Shown here in pieces: positions 1 to 11,625 of a stretch of 64,000 nucleotides of DNA. The stretch is from assembly GCF_950295315.1 (NCBI RefSeq), contig NC_080179.1, forward strand, positions 75,903,836 to 75,967,835, read 5' to 3'. Each line of letters begins with the position of its first letter. The first letter of the stretch is position 1. Origin of the DNA: Erinaceus europaeus (taxonomy: Eukaryota > Chordata > Mammalia > Eulipotyphla > Erinaceidae). The notes below the pieces were generated by a model, which saw nothing but the letters and a program-made list of their open reading frames with translations, did no database searches and was not told the DNA's origin. A program made the translations under genes and the position numbers.

Positions 1-369
1 TGATACCTTCGACATTGTCGAGGGGCATTCCACAAATGTTCTATAATTTAGAAGCTAAGTGCAACAGCTTAACATTGGCCTTTTAGACAATATAATGTAA
101 TTTAATAGTTCTCAAACTTTTTAGTGTCTGTGTATAAATCAAGAGGCAACCAGAGTGCCACTCTACTACCTATGATGATGTTTGTTTTGTTTCTACCAGA
201 ATTCTTTCTTAGTTTCAGTGCTAACATGAAGATTCCACCATTCCTGAGTGGTCATTTTTTTTAATCATGTCTTTTTATTTTTATATCTACTTGTTCCTTT
301 TTCATTGTGAGACTAATGTTTTATAGTAGACCTGAGTGGTCATTCCCCCCCCACCACCACCACCACTGT

Positions 370-527
370 TATTTCTTTTCTGATAGAGACAAATAGAGAC
401 TGAAAGAAAGACAGACGCCTGCAGCACTATTGCCCTGCTCTTGAAGCTTCCAGCCTGCAAGGGGTTTGAGCCCGGGTCCTCACACATGGTCAAATATGCA
501 TCACCAGGTAAGCCACCACCTGTCCCC
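370..527 (-). mobile_element. family-B SINE, antisense
   Basis: Reverse-complement B-type body (GAGACAGA-rich stretch, CCTGCAGCACTA) followed by an inverted B box in GAGCCCGGGTCC and a CCACCACC end. Confidence 0.6.
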
Positions 528-1575
528 TACTGATCTTGAGTTTTGTCCTACACCCCATTCATAATTGCCTAACACACATATGGCAATCCTGAGTGTTGCC
601 GGTCATTTATAATTGTTGCCCGGTTCGATCCCTGACTATCAGTGCAAAAATGGAGACAACTGAGACAATTAATCTGGACCAAGGCAATTCTTTTTCAGTT
701 GTATGATATGTTCAATAAAAGTGGCTTCTGCAAAACACCTCAGACAAAAGTTTACTCTTATCTACAACAAATAGGTATCCTTTGTCTGTGACACATTCCT
801 CAATTCTGGAAATGAGCATAGGACAATTCTGTGGGCATCTCCTCTGCTATTTTTTTTTAAGAGTTCACCAAGTCAGCAACTCCCCAGTTCCTGTAGACCC
901 AGTGAGGATGCAAAGAGGGGAGTAAACATGAAACAGGACATACTGGGCTCACTGAACCAGGCTTAAATGGGGCTCCATGTAAACCTCCCCTCCCCACCCA
1001 ACAATTATTTAGCACTGGATCACATCATCACCAAATTAATGTGATTTCCAAATTACAGAGACCGAACTCTCTAAAAACAGTTTTCTATTGTCTTCATGAA
1101 ATGATGAGATTTAACATATGGAAGAAAATCTACTTGGAGTCAGACAGAGAGCAGTCCCTTTTTAACTGAACACAGCAGAGAGAAAAAGTAAAAAAGAGGC
1201 TATCACATACAAGGAAACCATTAAATTCAGATTTGCCACAAGGCCCGATGGTAATGCCAGAAAGTTATGAAGTGCAGAAACTGCACAAACACATCAGATC
1301 TTAAGCTCTTCATCTACTTAACAAACTATGTACATGTTTCAGCTAAGGAAGATGAATTTAAGATTCAAGAGGCAGCATTACACTGGCAAGTCTCTTCCTA
1401 AAGGCACCCATTAATATAAATCAGCAGTAGCAATTTGGTTTGATCATTTATTTGCAAGAATCATTAAGGTTTATTAGCATAATTATTCCCTGTGGGAGTT
1501 CATGTCGAGGAAATGAAAAATGACATTATCAATATTTAAGAGATAAGTGTGTAATGTTCAGAGTACTTAGGCAGG

Positions 1576-1598
1576 CACCTGCAGGTGGTGTCCAGCTG
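1576..1598. promoter_or_regulatory. E-box cluster in SINE-poor segment
   Basis: CACCTGCAGGTG (1576-1587) is a 12-bp perfect palindrome made of two abutting E-boxes, followed by CAGCTG at 1593-1598. The surrounding SINE-poor sequence is rich in homeobox-like ATTA and GATA-like words. Regulatory function is inference only. Confidence 0.25.
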
Positions 1599-1978
1599 TA
1601 ACAAATTAGATTAGATTTGGGTGTTTTTTTCTGAATGAGAAAGCATTTTGTCCTAATTGCTTCGTTTTATAAGGCGATGTGTCTCGCACAGTTAGAATAC
1701 TGGGAAACATTAGTCAGTATAACCCAGCATTTATGACTGGGAAAAGCTCTCTCCCTTCAGTACTTTAGACCTTTAAGCCTGTAGGTGAAAAGCGATCTTC
1801 CAAAGGGAAATGAGCCAGGAAATTTCTAATATTGGGAAGGGGCATAAACCTTTCCTTAACAATGAAATACCACTTATAAGCATAACAAGTGACCATGGAA
1901 ATCATCTTTAAATGTAACAACTACTTTTTAGATAGTCACAGAATGGCATATTATTCTATGATTTAAAAAAGGGGGGGG

Positions 1979-2290
1979 GTGAGTCAGGCAGTAGCGCAGC
2001 AGGTTAAGCACAGGTGGTGCAAAGCACAAGGACCGGCATAAGGATCCCGGTTTGAGCCCCCGGCTCCCCACCTGCAGGGAAGTCGCTTCACAGGCGGTGA
2101 AGCAGGTCTGCAGGTGTCTGTCTTTCCTTCCCCTTCTCTGTCTTCCTGTCCTCTCTCCATTTACATCAGTAACAACAACACATAATAACTACAACAACAA
2201 CAACAAAAAAGACAACAAAGGTACAAAAGGGAAAATAAATAAATATAAAAGAAAATAAATAAAAAATAATAAAAGTAAAAATTTTAAAAA
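1979..2290 (+). mobile_element. family-A SINE
   Basis: A-box region TAGCGCAGCAGGTTAAGCAC, B box GGTTTGAGCCCC, CT-rich body and CAA/AAATAAATA tail are all present; full-length. Confidence 0.85.
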
Positions 2291-2319
2291 AGGAAGAGCT
2301 CTTAAGTCATGAAAAGCCA

Positions 2320-2570
2320 CAGAGGGGTCTTAAATGTATTGCGAAGTGGAAGAAGTCAGCTACATGCTGGAAAAGGCTACACGCTGTATGATTCCAGTGA
2401 CGTGACAGCCGGAAAAAGACAAAATGACAGGCTTAGTTGATGAGTGCTTTCCAGGCATTTGGGTGGAAGGAGAAATGAATAGGTGGGCAACAGGGTTTAC
2501 TTAGAGCAGTGAAGCTATTCTGTCTCAGCCTGTTTTGTGGGACACTATAATGATGCCCATAGGACATTAT
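2320..2570 (+). mobile_element. old L1 3' fragment
   Basis: Resembles the 3' end of old mammalian L1 in sense orientation (text around TGTATGATTCCA and AAAGACAAAATGACAGGC). Diverged; boundaries approximate. Confidence 0.45.
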
Positions 2571-2779
2571 GTATTTGTCAAAATCATGGACTTAACACAA
2601 AAGGTGAACTCAGTCTCTATGAACGTATGTCATACATCGATATTGTTTCCTCAGCCATAAATACAGCACACTGGTGTGTGATGTTAATTGCAGCTGTGGG
2701 TGTGGAGGGTTTGTAGTGCAGACACCAAGCCCCGGCAATAACTGTGGAGACAAAAAAATAAGCATGGATGTTTGGGGTT

Positions 2780-2950
2780 GAGGTTGGCAAAATAGCTTAC
2801 CTAGTCTGCTTGCTTTGCCAATGTGGGATCCAGGTTCGAGCCTGGCACCCACCCACCCTACTGGGGGGAGATTCAGTGTTGTGGTATTTTCCCACCACCC
2901 AATATGAAAACAAAACAAAAAAACAGTGGTGATGATAAAAAAAAAATAAT
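2780..2950 (+). mobile_element. family-D SINE
   Basis: Contains CCAGGTTCGAGCCTGGCACCC (B-box core) followed by GTGTTGTGGTATTTTCCC and an A-rich tail. Confidence 0.6.
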
Positions 2951-3592
2951 AAAAGTCATAGATGTTTACTAACCCATGTTGCAGTGCTGACTGATTTCAT
3001 CACAACTAACAATTCCTACTCTGTTAAACCAGTCCCAACCTGAACACATCCCCATCTCCTGCTCAAACTCACAACAGGGAGCCCAACCTACACTAAAGCC
3101 TCAGCGTGTCCTGGCTCTCTGCCTGAGAATCTGATAACAACAGTAAACCAGCATTTCTTGACAGGTATAATCAAGTGGCATAGGACAAGCATCTGTATTC
3201 TCCCTGTCTTAACATTCTCGCCTGGAAAGTATTTGAAAGTGTAAATGGTATGGCTTGTCCATCTTGCGTAGGACATGAGTCGGTTTAATCTCTGACAGCA
3301 CAGTATGCCGGGGCCAAGCAGTGATCTTGCACCTGCCTCCTCTCTCTCATAGCAACTAAACACTAAACAAACAAGCAGATTTGGGGATTGGGTAGACTCA
3401 GTGCCTTAGGCACAGGACTTGCATTACCTGAGAGCTGAGCTGCCAGCCTTCCCAACTGCCATATACCAGAGCTAAGTTTTGATATTTCTCTCTCTCTCAA
3501 AATAAATAAATGAATATGTAAATAAAAGAAATAGAACTTAAAAAGTAAAATTGATTGCAGTGTTTAGCCTGCCAATAGAACTAAGTAAATCA

Positions 3593-3957
3593 GGGGCCGG
3601 GCGGTGGCGCAGTGGCGCAGTGGGATAAGCGCAGGTGGCGCAAAGCGCAGGGACCAGCACAAGGATCCGGTTCGAGCCCCCGGCCCCCATCTGCAGGGGA
3701 GTCGCTTCACAGGCGGTGAAGCAGATCTGCAGGTGTCTGTCTTTCTCTCCCCCTCTCTGTCTTCCCATCCTCTCTCCATTTCTCTCTGTCCTGTCCAACA
3801 ACGAACGGCATCAACGATGGCAATAATAATAACCACGAGGCTACAACAACAAGGGCAACAAAAGGGGGGGAAATGGCCTCCAGGAGCGGTGGATTCACGG
3901 TGCAGGCACCGAGCCCAGCAATAACCCTGGGGGAAAAAAAAAGAAAAAAAAAAGAAT
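3593..3957 (+). mobile_element. family-A SINE with extended tail
   Basis: Full-length copy; the phrase GGCGCAGT is duplicated inside the A-box region. The extended tail (AGGAGCGGTGGATTC...AATAACCCTGG) is followed by an A/G-rich end. Confidence 0.9.
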
Positions 3958-4326
3958 TAAGTAAATCAACGCCCTGCCATCATCTTGTTTGCTCTTCCCT
4001 TGGGAGAGTGTAGCAGGGTGATGAGAATCGTGTGGCCTAGTAGGACACTGCACTATCCACAGGGTACTGACAGGTAAGGCACCACAAGAAAGAGAGACAA
4101 AGAGGTGTGTTATGGCTAGAGAGCAAGTTTATATATTTTAAATGGAAAAGAGTATCTGATGCAAGAGACAAAACCTTGGCTTTGGGACTTTTAGGGATGT
4201 GCACAGGGTGGAGGGGAAGCGGGCAGTGGGTGCAGGTGTCTGCAGGTTGATGACAAGACCATAATTCCTCCTGCTAAAACGTCCTTGGGTGGTCACCACA
4301 TGCCTCATGTCTGGGACCTGCTGGAT

Positions 4327-4328
<2 letters not shown>

Positions 4329-4396
<68 letters not shown>
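4329..4396 (+). repeat. (TG)34 microsatellite
   Basis: 68 bp of uninterrupted TG dinucleotides, about 165 bp left of the GC-rich minisatellite. Likely polymorphic. Confidence 0.97.
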
Positions 4397-4398
<2 letters not shown>

Positions 4399-4564
4399 GG
4401 ACACAGGCGGGAAGTTCGAAGGGAGCGGCCTTGAAATGTTTGCCTTTTCCCTGACAGAACTGTGTCAGGCCATACACAAGTCAGCTTAGTGGACACCACC
4501 GTGGCCCATCAACCTGGATTCCCAGCGTTAGCAACGTCAGAGAGTCAAGTGCAGGGTCCCGGCG

Positions 4565-6195
4565 ATTCCGGCTAGTGGGTGCCGACCACCCGCATCTCCG
4601 GCTAGTGGGTGCCGACCACCCGCACCCCGGCGTCTCCGGCTAGTGGGTGCCGACCACCCGCATCCCGGCGTCTCCGGCTAGTGGGTGCCGACCACCCGCA
4701 CCCCGGCGTCTCGGGCTAGTGGGTGCCGACCACCCGCACCCCGGCGTCTCGGGCTAGTGGGTGCCGACCACCCGCACCCCGGCGTCTCCCGCTAGTGGGT
4801 GCGGACCACCCGCATCCCGGCGTCTCCCGCTAGTGGGTGCCGACCACCCGCACCCCGGCGTCTCCGGCTAGTGGGTGCCGACCACCCGCATCCCGGCGTC
4901 TCCGGCTAGTGGGTGCCGACCACCCGCATCTCCGGCTAGTGGGTGCCGACCACCCGCACCCCGGCGTCTCGGGCTAGTGGGTGCCGACCACCCGCACCCC
5001 GGCGTCTCGGGCTAGTGGGTGCCGACCACCCGCACCCCGGCGTCTCGGGCTAGTGGGTGCCGACCACCCGCACCCCGGCGTCTCCCGCTAGTGGGTGCGG
5101 ACCACCCGCATCCCGGCGTCTCCCGCTAGTGGGTGCCGACCACCCGCATCCCGGCGTCTCCGGCTGGTGGGTGCCGACCACCCGCATCCCGGCGTCTCCC
5201 GCTAGTGGGTGCCGACCACCCGCATCCCGGCGTCTCCGGCTAGTGGGTGCCGACCACCCGCACCCCGGCGTCTCCCGCTAGTGGGTGCGGACCACCCGCA
5301 TCCCGGCGTCTCCCGCTAGTGGGTGCCGACCACCCGCACCCCGGCGTCTCCGGCTAGTGGGTGCCGACCACCCGCATCCCGGCGTCTCCGGCTAGTGGGT
5401 GCCGACCACCCGCATCTCCGGCTAGTGGGTGCCGACCACCCGCACCCCGGCGTCTCGGGCTAGTGGGTGCCGACCACCCGCACCCCGGCGTCTCGGGCTA
5501 GTGGGTGCCGACCACCCGCACCCCGGCGTCTCGGGCTAGTGGGTGCCGACCACCCGCACCCCGGCGTCTCCCGCTAGTGGGTGCGGACCACCCGCATCCC
5601 GGCGTCTCCCGCTAGTGGGTGCCGACCAGCCGCATCCCGGCATCTCCCGCTAGTGGGTGCCGACCACCCGCATCCCGGCGTCTCCGGCTAGTGGGTGCCG
5701 ACCACCCGCACCCCGGCGTCTCGGGCTAGTGGGTGCCGACCACCCGCACCCCGGCGTCTCGGGCTAGTGGGTGCCGACCACCCGCACCCCGGCGTCTCGG
5801 GCTAGTGGGTGCCGACCACCCGCACCCCGGCGTCTCGGGCTAGTGGGTGCCGACCACCCGCACCCCGGCGTCTCCCGCTAGTGGGTGCGGACCACCCGCA
5901 TCCCGGCGTCTCCCGCTAGTGGGTGCCGACCACCCGCATCCCGGCGTCTCCGGCTGGTGGGTGCCGACCACCCGCATCCCGGCGTCTCCCGCTAGTGGGT
6001 GCCGACCACCCGCATCCCGGCGTCTCCGGCTAGTGGGTGCCGACCACCCGCATCCCGGCGTCTCCCGCTAGTGGGTGCCGACCACCCGCATCCGGGCGTC
6101 TCCCGCTAGTGGGTGCCGACCACCCGCATCCCGGCGTCTCCGGCTGGTGGGTGCCGACCACCCGCATCCCGGCTAGTGGGTGCCGACCACCCGCA
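4565..6195 (+). repeat. GC-rich 38-bp minisatellite, about 43 units
   Basis: Tandem array whose unit starts TAGTGGGTGCCGACCACCCG and ends CCGGCGTCTC plus a variable CGGC, GGGC or CCGC. Most units are 38 bp; a few, around 4590, 4926 and 5411, lack about 8 bp. Each unit contains GGGTG and CACCC arms around a 5-nt CCGAC spacer, a potential small hairpin. Variant order recurs: 5057-5281 and 5847-6071 encode identical translations, 790 bp apart, so the array has higher-order duplication. It ends about 450 bp upstream of the MNS1 start codon. Open frames within it result from the lack of stops in the unit and are not genes. Confidence 0.95.
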
Positions 6196-6547
6196 GTTGG
6201 AGCGGGAAGGCGATCTCCAGCCCTGGGGAGTTGGTGTTGGGGATCCCGGGAGTTTGCGCGTGGGAAGGGACCTGGAATGTGTCTACACGCCAGCCGCAGG
6301 GCAGCCAGGCTTCCACGTGGCTCCTAAGCCCACCCACAGCCCAAAGCCGGACCCCTCGGGGGAAACGTGGCGCTGCCGACCAGCCAGCGAGTGGCCGGGT
6401 CAGGCTTTCAGATTCGAACTTCCCGCCTTCTCCTCCTGACCTATCAGAGCAGCCGCCCTAAGGGCCCCCCCAACAAGCTATGTGTCGATTGGGTCCTTTT
6501 GGGCCCAATGGAAAGTCTGAGTCTGCGCGAGGGCGTGGCTTCCGTCC

Positions 6548-6570
6548 GTTGCCAGGAGACCGCGTAAACA
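6548..6570 (+). promoter_or_regulatory. X-box-like RFX site plus forkhead site
   Basis: GTTGCCAGGAGAC (6548-6560) has a perfect left RFX half-site (GTTGCC) and a degenerate right half. Three bases on, GTAAACA (6564-6570) matches the forkhead core used by FOXJ1. They sit 73-95 bp upstream of the MNS1 ATG. RFX factors with FOXJ1 are the known activators of motile-cilia genes; use at this site is inferred. Confidence 0.55.
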
Positions 6571-6642
6571 CTCGCGACCTTGGCTCTTCCGGAGGGAGGT
6601 GGTGGCTGCGGGAGTCGCGGTGGGTGACTGTCGCCTGCAAAA

Positions 6643-6645
6643 ATG
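6643..6645 (+). CDS. MNS1: MNS1 exon 1 coding part (start codon only)
   Basis: Context CTGCAAAA-ATG-GTGAGCC: the ATG is followed at once by a GTGAG donor, so exon 1 contributes just Met1. The join to exon 2 gives a start of M-D-P-K, aligning without gaps to the human N-terminus. Confidence 0.85.
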
Positions 6646-7623
6646 GTGAGCCGGCCCGGGGTTCGAGTTTGCATGTTTATCTCCGGGTGCCTTTAAGGTT
6701 TGGAGCCGGCAGACTTCTAAGGAGAGACTGTAAAATGCCCAGTCTGCGAATGGAGGCTGGGTTTTCATTTGGGTTCCGAGGCCACTTCAGTGTTTTAGAA
6801 TTTTTCCCTCTGGGATATTATTAGATGGTGTTTGGTCTGCTCGGGGGGGCGGGGGGGAATATATATATATATCCCCATATTTCTGGAAACTTGATGGAAA
6901 GAATTACTGAAAAATTAAGTAGGAATAAAAGCCTAGGGGAGGGTGGATGAGTAAGCGCAGGGGCTTGAGCTATTAAATGTGTGTTTGGAAAAGCTATTAA
7001 ATGTGTGTTTGGCCAAAGGGCTGCAAGGAGTGGAACAAGAAGAGAATTCCCTGTGTAATGGCAAAGCCCTGGGTTTATGCTTCTCTAGAGAGTGCCTAGC
7101 AAATATGTTAGTTATCAGCGGAGGAAGAGTAGGTAGAGTTGCTTTCATTTTTCATAAGGATAAAGAGGGGACTAATATATTGCTACCCACTTCACTGATA
7201 GATATATCAGTATTTTTAGTTCACCACATTAAATCTTTTATTATGGTGGATTACTCTGAATTTAGGAAGTTTAGAGGCCCTTCATTTGTTCCTTACTCAT
7301 CTTTGCTACTGTGGCTTACCTATATATTTAATTAGGCCTTGAAATGGCTCCACCAGCATTCTCTTATTTTCACTGCAGGACCCCAAACAGAGACCTTTGA
7401 ACTTCACTGAAAGGCATGAAAAGGCAGTAGAAATGAACTTCTGCAAGAAATTGCATATTAAGGCCCTAAAAAGGATAGAGAATCAAGTCAGAGACCAAAT
7501 GGTACAGAATGAAAATGACGCCCGCGTGGAGCGCAAGAGACTCCTCAGATTGCTGCAGGACGAACAGTTTGAGTTGGATATGGAGGAGGCCATTCAGAAG
7601 GTAGAGTTTGCTGTTTATTCTTT

Positions 7624-7670
<47 letters not shown>

Positions 7671-10600
7671 TTTTTCCCTTCGTCTCTCCCTGGAGATGGT
7701 GAGGTGGCTGCTAGCGGTGGGATTGAGTAGATGGAACCCCCGATGCGTTGGAGTGCCACAGCGCACCTTTGGATCTTGTGCTGCCTGAGTTGACTCTGAA
7801 AGCTTGACTAAGTGGCGTTTGCTTATTATGCCTCATTTAGAGAATGATAATAGTGCCACTTATTTATAGGATTGTTGTCCTTGGAATGATGGTGCAAACA
7901 ATAACCACTGAAGTTTTGTTGTTTTTTTTTCATAACTATGAAGACTCTAATTACTGATGGCTATTATGTTGCTTTCCATAAAATTCTGAAGACCAAAATT
8001 TAAGACAGACATTTTATTTCACAGAGATTAACCATGTACACTATTCCATGGTAGAAAATGTACACTTGGGGGGCCAGGTGGTGGCACAGCTGGTTGAGCG
8101 CACACATTACAGTGTGAAAGAACTCGGGTTCAAGCCCCTAGTCTCACCGACAGGGGAAACTTCACAAGTGGTGACACAGGGCTACAGGTCTCTCTCCCTC
8201 TCTCTCTCCTCCTTTCCTCTCAATCGCTGGCTGCCTCTATCCAATAGATAAAGATAATAAAATTTAAAATAATAAAGAAAATGTACACTTAGGCACTAGG
8301 CATGCATTTGCTATGCATGCGTTGTTTTTTTTTTGAAATGCTGCTTTGAAGAATTCAGGTACAATGTATATGTGTGTATAACTTCCAAAATATTGAGATG
8401 ACTTTTCAACAAAAGTTTCTAGATATTTTAAGGGTTGAAAGTGGTAGAAAAAAAAAAAAGTGGTAGAAAAGGAAGCTGGGACAAGGGAGATAGCATAATG
8501 GTTATGCAAAAGACTGGTGCCTGAGGAACTAAAGTCCCAGTTCAGCCCCTTTTATCACTAGAAGCTAGAAATGAGCAATGCTCTGGTTAGAAAAAGAAAG
8601 AAAACTGACAGATGAGCTCTGAGTTCTCATGAATGTGGAAAGGATGGTTTGACATACCCGTATTTTCTGAACACCTCTGCTGTCTTTAATATTCAATGGG
8701 ATGTTGTGGGGAAATTTTAAAGCCTACAGTTCAGTTGTTCAGTTAGTTTTCTATTGCTGCATAACAAATTAGTGTGAATTTAGCGGCTTCAAAACAATTC
8801 CTGCTTATGGCCAGAGAAACAGGTCACCTGGATGGCACACCTGCTTTGTCATGCACAACCCGGGTCTTAGTCTGGCCCCATGACCCTGCATAAGGATCCT
8901 GGTTCGAGCCCCCGGCTCCCCACCTGCAGGGGAGTCGCTTCCCAGGCGGTGAAGCAGGTCTGCAGGTGTCTGTCTTTCTCTCCCCCTCTCTGTCTTCCCC
9001 TCCTCTCTCCATTTCTCTCTGTCCTAGCCAACAACGAACAACGTCAACAATGGCAATAATAATAACCACAACGAAGCTACAACAACAAGGGCAACAAAAG
9101 GGGGAAAAATTGGCCTCCAGGAGCGGTGGATTCATGGTGCAGGCACCGAGCCCAGCAATAACCCTGGAGGCAAAACAAGAACAGAGAACTTGAGGGGAGA
9201 GAGGGAGAAAGAGCCACCTGCAGCACGGCTTCACCACTCATGAAGCTCCCCCTGCAGGTGAGGGGCTATGGTTTGAGCCCGGGTCCTTGTGCATGGTGAC
9301 GTGTGTGCTCTACTGGGTGCAACATGGCCCTGCGCCACTCTAACATTTTCAGCTGCTGCTGTTCACACGCATTTGTCAGTCTTGCTGTTAGCCATGACTT
9401 CTTTCAGGTTGTTGTTGTTTTTGTTTTGTTTTTCCTCCAGGGTGATTGCTGGGCTCGGTGCCTGCACCATGAATCCACCGCTCCCGGAGGCCAAGTTTTC
9501 CCCCTTTTGTTTCCCTTGTTGTTGCAGCCTTGTTGTGGCTATTATTATTGTTGTTGATGTCATTCGTTGTTGGATAGGACAGAGAGAAATGGAGAGAGGA
9601 GGGGAAGACAGAGAGGGGGAGAGAAAGACAGACACCTGCAGACCTGCTTCACCGCCTGGGAAGCGACTCCCCTGCAGGTGGGGAGCCAGGGCCTCGAACC
9701 GGGATCCTTACGCCGGTCCTTGTGCTTTGCGCCACGTGCGCTTAACCCGCTGCGCTACCGCCGACTCCCTCACTTGCTTTTCTTACTGCGGTCTTGGAGT
9801 CAAGGCCACCAGGATTCGGTGTCATTCACACTGTCAGATTTGGCCTGGGGCCTCAAACTGGGATCTCTATTTCTCTCTGTCTTACTCAACAACAATGACA
9901 TCAATAACAACAATAATAATAACTACAACAGTAAAAATCAAGGACAACAAAAAGGAATAAATAAATATTTTTTAAAATCTAGACAGAAAACAGTTCTGCC
10001 AATATCTTCCTCTAAGTATCTGATAGTTTGTGGTCTAACACCCAAGTCCTTGATCCACCTGGAATTTACTTTTGTATTTGGTGAAATACAGTGGTTCAGT
10101 TTCATTCTTCTGCATGTTTCAACCCGTTGTTTCCAACACCATTTGTTGAAGAGACTCTGCTTTCCCCATGTAATAGTCTGGGCCCCTTTGTCAAGGACTA
10201 GATGTCCATAGGTGTGGGGGCTGACTCTCAGTTCTATTCCACTGGTCAGTGTGTCTGTTCATGTTCCAGTACCAAGCAGTTTTGATGACAACGGCCCTAT
10301 AATACAGTTTGAGATCTGGGAGTGTGATGCCTCCGGTTCTGTTCTTTCTTCTCCAGATTGTTTTGGCAATTCTAGGTCTTTTCTGGTTCCAGATAAACAT
10401 TTGTAGCATTTGTTCTATTCTCCTAAAAAAATATATCCCTGCCCCACTAGGGAAAGAGAGAGACAGGCTGGGAGTATGGATCGATCTACCAACGCCCAGG
10501 TTTAGCTGAAAAGCATTTATAGAAGCCAGACCTTCCACATTCTGCATCCCACAATAATCCTGGGTCTAAAGAACAGGGAAAAAAGAAAAAGAGGGATTAA

Positions 10601-10697
10601 GAACAGGGAAGCTATCAAAGGAGGGCTTTGGATATGAAGCTCTGGGGGTGGGCATTGTGTGGAAATGTAGCCCTCTTATCCTATGGTCTTGTCAATG

Positions 10698-10761
<64 letters not shown>

Positions 10762-11572
10762 GGAGAGGGAGAGGGAGAGAGAGAGAGAGAGACACCTATC
10801 CCCAGTTTAAAGAAAAGTGGTTGGGATCTTGATGGGGATAGCATTAAATTTGTAGATGGCTCTGGGTAGTATATTCATTTTGATTCATTTCTTCCAACCC
10901 ATGAACATGGAATATCTTTCCACTTCTTTATGTCTTTTTCTATTTCCTTGAGTAGTGACTCATAATTTTCAGTATGCAAGTCTTTCACTTCTTTGGTTAG
11001 GTTTATTCCTAGATATTTTATTGTTTTTGTTGCTATAGTTCACATTACAATTATTGACACTTGGGAACAATATCTCATTCTCCCATGACAAGTGTGTGTG
11101 TGTGTCTCTCTCTCTCTCTCCTTCTTTCTCTCTCCCTCTCTTAGGCATAAATGAGTGTCCAGTCTTGTTGAATGCTGTTTACTGATCTGATTGTGTGGTC
11201 TTGGTATGTTGGCTCTCAGGCAGTTCCCTGGACCCAGGGCCTGTGGAGAGAGGCAGTTTCTCCTCTCTCCCACCAGATAGTGAGAATTGACAGCCACTTA
11301 GGTGACAGTGGTGGAGGCTTTACGCCTCAATTCTTTATGGTTGTATTACGGGAGTGCATTTGCTGCTATCTGTCCTAGCATAGCCACATAGCTAACATTT
11401 CAACAGTTAGGTACTGGTTACATCACTATCTAAATTTTGGGAATGCCAAAGCATTGACTTAAAATATTTGAAAAGTGCAACTACATATAATATATGAAAT
11501 ATATTATTATTATAACTGAAAGTATTATAGCAATAAATAAATTAATGAATTAGTTCTGGGAACACAGCTCTG

Positions 11573-11625
<53 letters not shown>

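Larger units (their letters stand above)
1..1977. other. intergenic region left of MNS1
   Basis: No coding exon recognised. One antisense family-B SINE lies at 370-527; about 540-1970 has almost no recognisable SINE and is AT-rich unique-looking sequence. In the conserved mammalian gene order this side should lead to ZNF280D; that is expectation from synteny, not something visible here. Confidence 0.6.
6196..6645 (+). promoter_or_regulatory. MNS1: MNS1 CpG-rich promoter and 5' UTR
   Basis: GC- and CpG-rich unique sequence between the minisatellite and the MNS1 ATG, with no TATA box near the gene. CCAAT-type elements are ATTGG (6488-6492) and CCAAT (6505-6509), which together form an ATTGGG/CCCAAT inverted repeat. 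A KLF/SP-type GGGCGTGGC lies at 6531-6539. X-box-like and forkhead motifs lie at 6548-6570. The transcription start cannot be placed exactly from sequence alone. Confidence 0.75.
9975..11045 (-). mobile_element. L1 ORF2 3' fragment, antisense, interrupted
   Basis: Reverse strand encodes L1 ORF2 C-terminal text (10191-10547 frame includes [13 protein letters not shown] and [17 protein letters not shown]). The L1 runs 9975-10430, is interrupted by a family-X copy and microsatellites, and resumes near 10805-11045. Not intact. Confidence 0.85.

Noticed and set aside
2030..2070. tRNA-like A and B boxes, repeated at dozens of sites
   Set aside because: They are heads of SINEs with CT-rich bodies and A-rich tails, not tRNA genes; no complete cloverleaf ends after the acceptor stem.
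4138..4499. Frames rich in His-Thr or Cys-Val
   Set aside because: They translate the (TG)n microsatellite; the same holds for other TG/CA tracts in the window.
5057..6461. Several overlapping open frames of 60-108 codons in the GC-rich array
   Set aside because: The 38-bp unit lacks stop codons and cycles through all three frames; the proteins are repeats of the array, with no splice or start support.
9289..10211. Open frames of 214-223 codons
   Set aside because: They run through an antisense SINE, a SINE fragment and L1 text; no protein family is preserved across them.
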